6,895 nucleotides of DNA. Source: Flavimaricola sp. GTDB lineage: Bacteria > Pseudomonadota > Alphaproteobacteria > Rhodobacterales > Rhodobacteraceae. The stretch spans positions 1-6,895 of the forward strand of contig JALZWD010000057.1 in NCBI GenBank assembly GCA_023300365.1. Reading direction: 5' to 3'. Under the pieces are notes generated by a model. The model was not told the DNA's origin. It was given only the letters and a program-made list of their open reading frames with translations, and did no database searches. A program made the position numbers and the translations under genes. Shown piece by piece: positions 1 through 5,400 of this stretch. Each line of letters starts with the position of its first letter. The stretch's first letter is position 1.

Positions 1-3000
1 CATAGACCTGCGTATTGGCGATGGGCGTGCCGATCCCGGTGATACCGTCGCCTGCTTCGGCAGTGCGCGTAGTGGACCAAATCGTCGTCTCGGTCGGGCC
101 GTACATGTTTTCGATATGCGCGTTGGTGGCAGCGTTAATATCGGCCACAAGGGCGCCTGCAAGCGCCTCGCCGCCGATCATCAGGTGATTAAGGTGGCGT
201 AGGGCGGCGCGGCTGTCTTCGTTTGTGACCAGCATACGCGCCATGGACGGGGTGCATTGCATGTGCGTGACATTATGGCGGGTGATCTGGGCTGCGATGG
301 AATAATCGTCCTCGGCCACTTGGGTGCCCGCGTTTGTACGGCGCAGCACGTCGGCCAAGGGTTTGAGGCCCTCAAGCACCAGATCATTTGCGATGCCATA
401 GTCGATGAGGCAAGCAACCTCGCCGATACCTTTGGATTTGAGTTCTTCGACACGGGCCACGGCATCCTCGACGGTGCCGAACAGGCCGCTATCGTTGAAA
501 TACCGCTCGAAGGCGAAATCAAGGATGCCTTCAAGCTCGTCAGGCTCGAGCGAGCCGAGATCAAGATCAAAGGCGTTGGTCGCGCTCTCCGGCTTTTTGA
601 ACGCAGGAAAGGCCCATGCATATTGTTTGATTAGGCCCGCCGCCGAGCGCAGGTAATCCTTCATCGGTTCGCGGGCGATCTGTTTTGATTGTTCGCGCGT
701 GTCCGCAAGATAGGTGTGCAGCATCAGCGTCACTTTGAACTCGGCAGGGTCATATCCCGCCTCGCGTAGTGCCTGGTGGTAAATCTCGATTTTGCCCGCA
801 ACCTCGTCGACGGTTTGGCCAAGCAGGTGCGTGAGGACATTGGCGCCAAGGCGCCCCGCCTCGCGCCATGTTTCGGGGTTGCCCGCAGAGGTAACCCACA
901 TGGGCAGGGTTTTGGAAATTGGGCGGGGCTGTGTGACCACGCCGTGCATGTTGCCGTCTTGGCGCTCAAACTCAACGGTTTCCCCGGCCCAAAGGCGGCG
1001 CACGGTTTCGATTGTGTCAAACAGTGCGGGTTTGTTCGAAGGCGGTGTGTTTTCGGGGCGCAAAACGAAATCATCGGGCTGCCACCCGGAGGCCATAGCA
1101 AGGCCCACGCGGCCACCCGTCAGATTATCAACCACGGCCCATTCTTCGGCGATACGGGCCGGATGGTGGAGGGGGGCCACGATAGAGCCCGCACGCACGG
1201 CGATGTTGTTTGTCACCGCCGCAACCGCAGCGCCCGTCACGGATGGGTTGGGGTATGGTCCGCCAAAGGCGTGGAAGTGGCGTTCGGGTGTCCAAACGGC
1301 GCAAAAGCCATTTTGGTCGGCGAATTTCGCGCCCTCAAGCAGGAGATGGTATTTCCCCTGCCCTGCGACATCGTCATTGCCCCAGTAATATAGCGAGAAA
1401 TCAATTTCTTGGCCGCGTGTCGGCGAGATGCCAGAAGAGACCAATGCGCGGCTTTCGTCGCCCGACATGACGACCTTGAAGCCGCGTGCGAGGGTCCAGA
1501 ACAATTCCAATACAGAAATGTCGAACGACAACGAGGTGACGGCGAGCCATGTGCCGCCGTTTTGGTGATCGATCCGCGTATCCATGCCGGTGAAGAAATT
1601 GGAGACATTGCGGTGTTCGATCATCACGCCCTTGGGTTTGCCTGTGCTGCCTGAAGTATAGATCAGATAGGCAAGATCGGCGGAGGTGACCTCGGTTTTG
1701 GGATTATCTTTCGGCGCGTTGGCCATGGAGGGGTCGCGATCAATATCAACCACGGTTGCGTTGTGCGCAGGCAAGTCGGAGGCGAGGGCCGCCTCGGTTA
1801 GGATGATCTGCGCGCCGCTGTCTTGGATATAAAGCGCCACCCGGTCGGCGGGATATGCGGGATCAAGCGGCAGATAGGCCGCACCTGCCTTTTGGATCGC
1901 CAGCGCACCGATCAGCAGGTTGGCCGAGCGGCGGATATTGAGGCCGATCACAGTGCCCGGTTTGGCCCCTTGGGCGATGAGCGTATGGGCAACCGCGTTG
2001 GCGCGTTCGTTTAGGGTGGCGTAGCTAAGGCTTTGCCCTTCGAACACCAAAGCCGTGGCATCAGGCGTGCGGGCAACCTGTGCTTCAAACTGTGTATGGA
2101 TGCAGGTGGTGTCGTCATAAGACGCAGCCGTGGCGTTCCATGTTTTAACAACCAAGTCCTGTTCGGCGGCGGGCAAGCCCGTTTGGCCAGACAGCTCGGC
2201 CTCAAGACGGCCCGCGAGAAGTGCGAGGCCCTCGGCACCGATCCGTTTGGCATCGGGCGCGAGCGTGATGCCATTTGCATTGGCGATAAGGGTGACAATC
2301 GCGCCGGGCACGGGTTTGGCATTGCTGAGCGCCACTTGTGGCATCACCACCGATACACCGGGCATACGCAACGGCAGGTCGACGGCAAAACCGGCGGTGC
2401 GACTGCCCAACTGTGTGTCGAATTGCTCGGGGTTTTGGGGATCAAACCGCAAAGGCGCCCAATCGCTGAGCAGCCCTTCGACGGTATTGGAGGCGCGGGC
2501 AAGATCAATGGGGCCACCGTCGCCAAGGCGCTGGCAAACACGCGCCATCGCGGCAAAGGCCTGATGGGGGGTGGCCGGTGTGGACAGGGTAAGGGCGCTG
2601 GCTCCCTTTCCCGGCAGGTGCAAAACGGCGGGTTGCAGTGTGGCGAGGGTGCGGCGCATCGCAGGCTCGGCGCGGGCGGCGGCCTTTAACGGTGCGGACA
2701 AATCCGTAGACGGCAGAGGAAACGACATCCCCTTGCGGCAGCGATTACGTGGATCAAAGGCGCTGCCGTCGGCAAAGCTGAGACCGGTGAGCAGCACTGC
2801 GCCATCGGCGGTGGCCACGCGCAAACCATCGGATGTGGCCCCAAGGAGCGCGCCCGCAGGGCCGGAGCCTTTGGTTTCATCCGCGCGGCGCACACAAACG
2901 GCGCGGCCACCAACGCGCACCTTGGCGATGGTCAGAGGATTGGCGTAATCGCCATGATCAAGGGCACGAACCATGCGCACGACAGCCCGCGTGGTGGTTG

Positions 3001-3604
3001 CGAAATCAATCAAGCCGCCGTTGGTCGGGCGCATGTCACGGCCAAAATAGCTGCGTTGGCTGAGGTCTTGGGGCGTGGTTTTGGGCATGCCTGCAGCGAG
3101 GCCTGCGAGCACGTCGGCAAAGCTATCGATACCGGCGGCATAGCATTTTGTGTTGAGCGTCAGGGCGGTTTCGGTGTCGGCGATGTCGATTGTTCGTTTG
3201 GCGATGATGTCGCCTTCGTCGACGCCACCCGAAATCATATGCCACGCGACGCCGTGCTTGGCCTCGCCGTTCAAAATGGCCCAAACGGGCGCGTTGAGGC
3301 CCGCGTAGGCAGGCAAGGGGCCATCGTGGAAATTGAGTGCGCCCTTGGAGGGCATCGACAACACGTTTTCGGGGATCAGCGTCAGGTTGGCCGCCGAGAT
3401 AATCCAATCAAAGGCCTGCCCGGCAAGACGATCAGCCAGCCCCTTGCCCGGTGCGATCACCGGTACTTTGGCCGCGGTTGCCCAAGCTGTGACGGATGCA
3501 TCCGACGAGACCACCGCCGCCACGGAATGCCCCGCCTCAAGCAGCATATCGCCGCATTGGCGGGTCAGGGATTCGTGGCCAATCAGAAGGGCAGAAATGG
3601 TCAT
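1..3604 (-). CDS. NRPS: formyltransferase, degenerate condensation remnant, glycine-type adenylation domain with embedded luciferase-like monooxygenase (3' end outside window)
   Basis: The frame is open without a stop for 1201 residues from ATG at 3604 to the window edge. Residues 1-180 are an N10-formyl-THF-dependent formyltransferase catalytic domain: NFHDGPLP (91-98) supplies the Asn and His, and GVDEGDI (127-133) supplies Asp129. Residues 195-295 resemble the formyltransferase C-terminal domain. Residues 300-485 look like the tail of a condensation domain with no HHxxxDG motif, so probably inactive. The adenylation domain begins near WNAT (489-492). Motif A2 is AGAAYLPLDP (573-582), A3 is LAYLIYTSGSTGKPKG (644-659), A4 is SFDIS (693-697) and A5 is NMYGPTE (1166-1172). 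A luciferase-like monooxygenase (about 734-1085) is inserted between A4 and A5. The specificity residues read D695 I696 L699 Q1116 M1142 G1144 M1167 I1175 W1176, close to the glycine code DILQLGLIWK. This is the MupA/Atu3671 architecture. From memory, Atu3671 lies in an Agrobacterium siderophore locus. The start is set by GGAG six bases upstream and by a 4-base overlap with the glycosyltransferase gene. Inferred role: formylation and oxidation of glycine. Carrier protein, motif A10 and later modules are not visible. Confidence 0.95.
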   Translation of the reverse strand, partial: MTISALLIGHESLTRQCGDMLLEAGHSVAAVVSSDASVTAWATAAKVPVIAPGKGLADRLAGQAFDWIISAANLTLIPENVLSMPSKGALNFHDGPLPAYAGLNAPVWAILNGEAKHGVAWHMISGGVDEGDIIAKRTIDIADTETALTLNTKCYAAGIDSFADVLAGLAAGMPKTTPQDLSQRSYFGRDMRPTNGGLIDFATTTRAVVRMVRALDHGDYANPLTIAKVRVGGRAVCVRRADETKGSGPAGALLGATSDGLRVATADGAVLLTGLSFADGSAFDPRNRCRKGMSFPLPSTDLSAPLKAAARAEPAMRRTLATLQPAVLHLPGKGASALTLSTPATPHQAFAAMARVCQRLGDGGPIDLARASNTVEGLLSDWAPLRFDPQNPEQFDTQLGSRTAGFAVDLPLRMPGVSVVMPQVALSNAKPVPGAIVTLIANANGITLAPDAKRIGAEGLALLAGRLEAELSGQTGLPAAEQDLVVKTWNATAASYDDTTCIHTQFEAQVARTPDATALVFEGQSLSYATLNERANAVAHTLIAQGAKPGTVIGLNIRRSANLLIGALAIQKAGAAYLPLDPAYPADRVALYIQDSGAQIILTEAALASDLPAHNATVVDIDRDPSMANAPKDNPKTEVTSADLAYLIYTSGSTGKPKGVMIEHRNVSNFFTGMDTRIDHQNGGTWLAVTSLSFDISVLELFWTLARGFKVVMSGDESRALVSSGISPTRGQEIDFSLYYWGNDDVAGQGKYHLLLEGAKFADQNGFCAVWTPERHFHAFGGPYPNPSVTGAAVAAVTNNIAVRAGSIVAPLHHPARIAEEWAVVDNLTGGRVGLAMASGWQPDDFVLRPENTPPSNKPALFDTIETVRRLWAGETVEFERQDGNMHGVVTQPRPISKTLPMWVTSAGNPETWREAGRLGANVLTHLLGQTVDEVAGKIEIYHQALREAGYDPAEFKVTLMLHTYLADTREQSKQIAREPMKDYLRSAAGLIKQYAWAFPAFKKPESATNAFDLDLGSLEPDELEGILDFAFERYFNDSGLFGTVEDAVARVEELKSKGIGEVACLIDYGIANDLVLEGLKPLADVLRRTNAGTQVAEDDYSIAAQITRHNVTHMQCTPSMARMLVTNEDSRAALRHLNHLMIGGEALAGALVADINAATNAHIENMYGPTETTIWSTTRTAEAGDGITGIGTPIANTQVY
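350..1405 (-). other. Embedded luciferase-like FMN-dependent monooxygenase domain (MupA/Atu3671 type) inside the adenylation domain
   Basis: This stretch encodes residues 734-1085 of the NRPS, starting at EIDFSLYYWGNDD and ending around KPLADVLRR. It is a bacterial-luciferase-like TIM barrel. Visible family signatures are WTPERHFHAFGGPYPNPSV (771-789) and HHPARIAEEWAVVDNLTGGR (813-832) followed by VGLAMASGW (833-841). Bounds are approximate to about 10 residues. The insertion falls in the loop after VVMSGDE (711-717) of the adenylation domain. The adenylation fold resumes at about DYSIAAQITRHNVTHMQCTPS (1100-1120), so both halves stay in frame and look intact. Related domains oxidise substrates bound to NRPS or PKS carriers using reduced flavin and O2. 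The exact reaction here is not readable from sequence; N-hydroxylation of tethered glycine is my preferred inference. Confidence 0.93.
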
Positions 3605-4587
3605 GATGTGCTCCGTGGGGGATGCGCAATTTGAGGGGACGGCAGAGGTTTGAAGAGGTGTTTGGCGTCATAGGCCAACAGCTGTCGCAAGAACCCCGGC
3701 GGATCGACGGGCTTTTTGCGGGACAAAACGGCGCGCAAACGGTGTCCGAGCCCACCGATTAAATGCATCGTGGTGGCCGCCAAGAGCCCAAGCTTGCCAT
3801 GGTTTTTGGTGAAATAATAATGCCGCGAGGCGAACCAATAGGTTGGCACCTTTTGCCATTGGCTCATGCCCGTCGAGACCGAGCCGATATGCACCACTTC
3901 GCTGGCGCGGACATAATGCGTGGGGTGGCCCGCGTTGGCGGCGCGCAGGCACAGGTCGGTTTCCTCAAAATAGAGAAAGAAGGTTTCGTCAAACAGGCCG
4001 ATGTCTTGCAAGACGCTGTCGCGCATCATCATGCTGGCGCCTGCCAGCCAATCGATAGCAGTGTCGCCCTCGGGCACAGGCACGGGCACGGCGCGGTTTT
4101 TGAGGAGCCGCGAGACAGGGCCAAAGCGCATCGACCCCTCGAGTTCGCTGAGTGCAGACGGAAAATGGAAGGTCGACAGGTGGGCGTCGCCTTCGGGGGC
4201 GTGAATATAGCTTCCGGCAAAGCCCACGTCGGGGTGCTTTTGCAAATAATCGACAAGCAAACGGATGGCATCCGGCGCAGGAAAGGCGTCGGAGTTGAGA
4301 ACATAGATCAGATCGGGGCGTGTGCCATCCGACATGCCCGCAAGAATGCCCACGTTGTTGCCCGCGCCAAAGCCGCCGTTGCGCCCCGATTGCAGGATAC
4401 GCACGTCGGCCATATCGCCGGTGGCGTTGGTCATTTTCTCAAAGCTGCCGTCGCCGCTGTCGTTGTCGACCACGACGATTTCACCGGTAACTTGGGCCAT
4501 GGCCACACGGGCACTATCGAGCGCCTTGAGCGTCATGTCGGGCGTGCGCCAATTAAGAAGCACGGTAAGAACCTTGGGAGTTGTCAT
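3601..4587 (-). CDS. Family 2 glycosyltransferase (rhamnosyltransferase/WbbL-like)
   Basis: The 328-residue product is a cytoplasmic GT-A fold glycosyltransferase that moves a sugar from a nucleotide-sugar donor to an acceptor. The start KVLTVLLNWRTPDMTLKAL (5-23) is the first Rossmann-like strand typical of GT2. VVVDNDSGDGS (38-48) is the nucleotide-binding turn, and NGGFGAGNN (70-78) is the hallmark of the rhamnosyltransferase-like branch. LNSDA (97-101) replaces the classical DxD as the metal/nucleotide site. DWLAGASMMMR (179-189) and DETFFLYFEETDLCLRA (200-216) form the acceptor/catalytic-base region, with Glu208, Glu209 and Asp211. HIGSVST (233-239) closes the active site. Length is normal for the family. 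No clear transmembrane helix is seen. It lies between the thioesterase-like gene and the NRPS with overlapping stops and starts, so it probably glycosylates the peptide product or a lipid-linked precursor. Donor and acceptor cannot be read from sequence. Confidence 0.93.
   Translation of the reverse strand: MTTPKVLTVLLNWRTPDMTLKALDSARVAMAQVTGEIVVVDNDSGDGSFEKMTNATGDMADVRILQSGRNGGFGAGNNVGILAGMSDGTRPDLIYVLNSDAFPAPDAIRLLVDYLQKHPDVGFAGSYIHAPEGDAHLSTFHFPSALSELEGSMRFGPVSRLLKNRAVPVPVPEGDTAIDWLAGASMMMRDSVLQDIGLFDETFFLYFEETDLCLRAANAGHPTHYVRASEVVHIGSVSTGMSQWQKVPTYWFASRHYYFTKNHGKLGLLAATTMHLIGGLGHRLRAVLSRKKPVDPPGFLRQLLAYDAKHLFKPLPSPQIAHPPRSTS
3602..3614 (-). promoter_or_regulatory. Ribosome binding site and ATGA overlap start of the NRPS
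   Basis: GGAG (3614-3611, minus strand) lies six bases before the ATG at 3604-3602. The ATG shares four bases with the TGA stop of the glycosyltransferase gene (3603-3601). The site lies inside the last codons of that gene. This fixes the NRPS start and indicates translational coupling. Confidence 0.85.
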
Positions 4588-4601
4588 TATTCTGCTGCCT
4601 T
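4585..4601 (-). promoter_or_regulatory. TAATG translational-coupling junction
   Basis: The TAA stop of the thioesterase-like gene (4589-4587) and the ATG of the glycosyltransferase (4587-4585) share one base. The only Shine-Dalgarno-like sequence is AAGG (4601-4598), ten bases upstream, which is weak and distant. Re-initiation by the terminating ribosome is the likely way the glycosyltransferase is translated. Confidence 0.7.
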
Positions 4602-5189
4602 ACCAGTGACCCAGTGATCGACCGGACGGACGCGGATCTGTTTTTCTGAAGCTTCGATGACCCGTCGCATACGCGCCGCGAGGGCACGCACGTTGGGCTC
4701 GAGAACCATACTGTCGTGATCGCCGGGGACCTCGAAAACCTCGATGTTCGGGGCGTGGCCGGTCCAATCGTTGTCGGGGAGCACATAGGCCCGTTCGTCA
4801 TTGACCCAGCGGCCCGGCGCCACCTCCCATTTGCCAACAAGTGGCGGGCGGAAGAGCGTCAGGGGGCCATCCCAATCGCGCACCTGATAGGTGCCGATGG
4901 CGTCATAGAACGCAGCCTCAATGGTTGCGTCATGAAAATGCGGCGCGTCGGCGGGGCCTTCGGGCATGGGGCGGCGCTTTTCCAGCTCCCATTTGATCCG
5001 GTTGGTGGCCCATTCGACGGGATAGGCGATGCCTTTGTTGCGCAGCTCGATCTTTTGGATCACGGCGCGGTCAGCGCGGCTTAGGGGGCGGGTCTCGCTC
5101 ACCGGGCCACCAACCGGCCATTCAGCCAGTGCAGCAGTACCCAGTGTGATCGCGAAAATCCCCCCCAGGAGATTTTTAAAAGCAAACAT
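4587..5189 (-). CDS. Truncated NRPS/PKS thioesterase-like protein with a signal-peptide-like N-terminus
   Basis: The product from ATG at 5189 has 200 residues. Its C-terminal half matches the end of type I thioesterase domains of NRPS/PKS enzymes: GPLTLFRPP (108-116), RAYVLPDNDWTGHAP (133-147) and VFEVPGDHDSMVLEPNVRAL (151-170), with His158 in the place of the catalytic His. PLSRADRAVIQKIELRNKG (35-53) and the YPVEWATNRIKWELEKRR stretch (56-73) resemble the thioesterase lid. A full domain has about 230-250 residues. Here the part with the GxSxG serine and the catalytic Asp is missing, so classical hydrolysis or cyclisation is unlikely. The N-terminus instead has Lys5, a hydrophobic run (6-21) and an ALA/EW site (20-24), like a Sec signal peptide. 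A decayed elbow is possible, since LLGGIFA (7-13) resembles GxSxGG-A with Leu for Ser. The start is uncertain because no clear ribosome binding site precedes it. An in-frame ATG at 5345 would add 52 residues, but they come from AT-richer, non-coding-looking DNA. It leads the operon and overlaps the next gene by one base. It may be a remnant or a repurposed protein. Confidence 0.72.
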   Translation of the reverse strand: MFAFKNLLGGIFAITLGTAALAEWPVGGPVSETRPLSRADRAVIQKIELRNKGIAYPVEWATNRIKWELEKRRPMPEGPADAPHFHDATIEAAFYDAIGTYQVRDWDGPLTLFRPPLVGKWEVAPGRWVNDERAYVLPDNDWTGHAPNIEVFEVPGDHDSMVLEPNVRALAARMRRVIEASEKQIRVRPVDHWVTGKAAE

Positions 5190-5329
5190 CGAGAAGACTT
5201 TTGCCGATGCTTTAACAATTTGCAAGAAAATCAGGCAATTTCGGTGTGTTACAGTGGATTTTTCGCACAAGCACACTAGATGTTGGGTGAGATGTTTTGC
5301 AAACCGCAACGCAGCCGCTTGATGTCGTC

Positions 5330-5358
5330 TTGAAGCTCGGCGCACGCAGGGCTATTCA
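5330..5358 (+). promoter_or_regulatory. Candidate sigma-70-type promoter of gatB
   Basis: TTGAAG (5330-5335) and TATTCA (5353-5358) are separated by 17 bases, about 40 bases before the gatB ATG. The -35 box matches TTGACA at four positions and the -10 box matches TATAAT at only three. The spacing and position are right, but the match is modest. Transcription would begin near 5365, giving a short leader. Confidence 0.3.
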
Positions 5359-5390
5359 CGCCATAACAACGCCCAACCAACACGGATAGC

Positions 5391-5394
5391 GGAG
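5391..5394 (+). promoter_or_regulatory. Ribosome binding site of gatB
   Basis: GGAG lies six bases before the ATG at 5401. This is the same core and spacing as the NRPS site (GGAGCACAAC versus GGAGCACATC before ATG) and supports the chosen gatB start. Confidence 0.8.
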
Positions 5395-5400
5395 CACAAC

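Larger units (their letters stand above)
5190..5400. other. Divergent intergenic region between the NRPS operon and gatB
   Basis: This 211-bp gap is the only non-coding stretch in the window and should hold promoters for both directions. The half nearer the operon (about 5155-5300) is visibly richer in A and T than the flanking genes. On the minus strand, TTGCCT (5240-5235) and TGTTAA (5219-5214) form a weak promoter-like pair with a 15-base spacer; I do not regard it as secure. I found no strong hairpin with a T-run, no tRNA and no convincing iron-regulator operator. Confidence 0.6.

Noticed and set aside
776..1393. Plus-strand open frame of 205 codons opposite the monooxygenase domain
   Set aside because: The minus-strand frame here gives clear luciferase-like monooxygenase motifs; the plus-strand product has none.
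2033..2689. Plus-strand open frame of 218 codons opposite the condensation remnant and the start of the adenylation domain
   Set aside because: It is a Gly/Arg-rich shadow without motifs. The opposite frame runs unbroken from the formyltransferase into adenylation motifs.
3763..4617. Plus-strand open frame of 284 codons opposite the glycosyltransferase
   Set aside because: It is rich in His, Arg, Gly and Ala with no domain motifs, lies wholly over a well-supported GT2 gene, and is the usual antisense shadow of GC-rich coding DNA.
5219..5233. Possible iron-regulator operator (TGA-N9-TCA type) upstream of the operon
   Set aside because: The siderophore idea made this worth checking, but the stretch begins TTTGCA rather than TGA and only the TCA half fits; no other convincing match was seen.
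5235..5280. Inverted repeat or terminator around GTGTGT and GCACAC
   Set aside because: The matching arms are only five to six bases, far apart, and not followed by a T-run on either strand.
5190..5345. N-terminal extension of 52 residues for the thioesterase-like gene from an ATG at 5345
   Set aside because: The added residues come from AT-richer DNA in the divergent promoter region, have no thioesterase similarity, and would bury the signal-peptide-like start at 5189.
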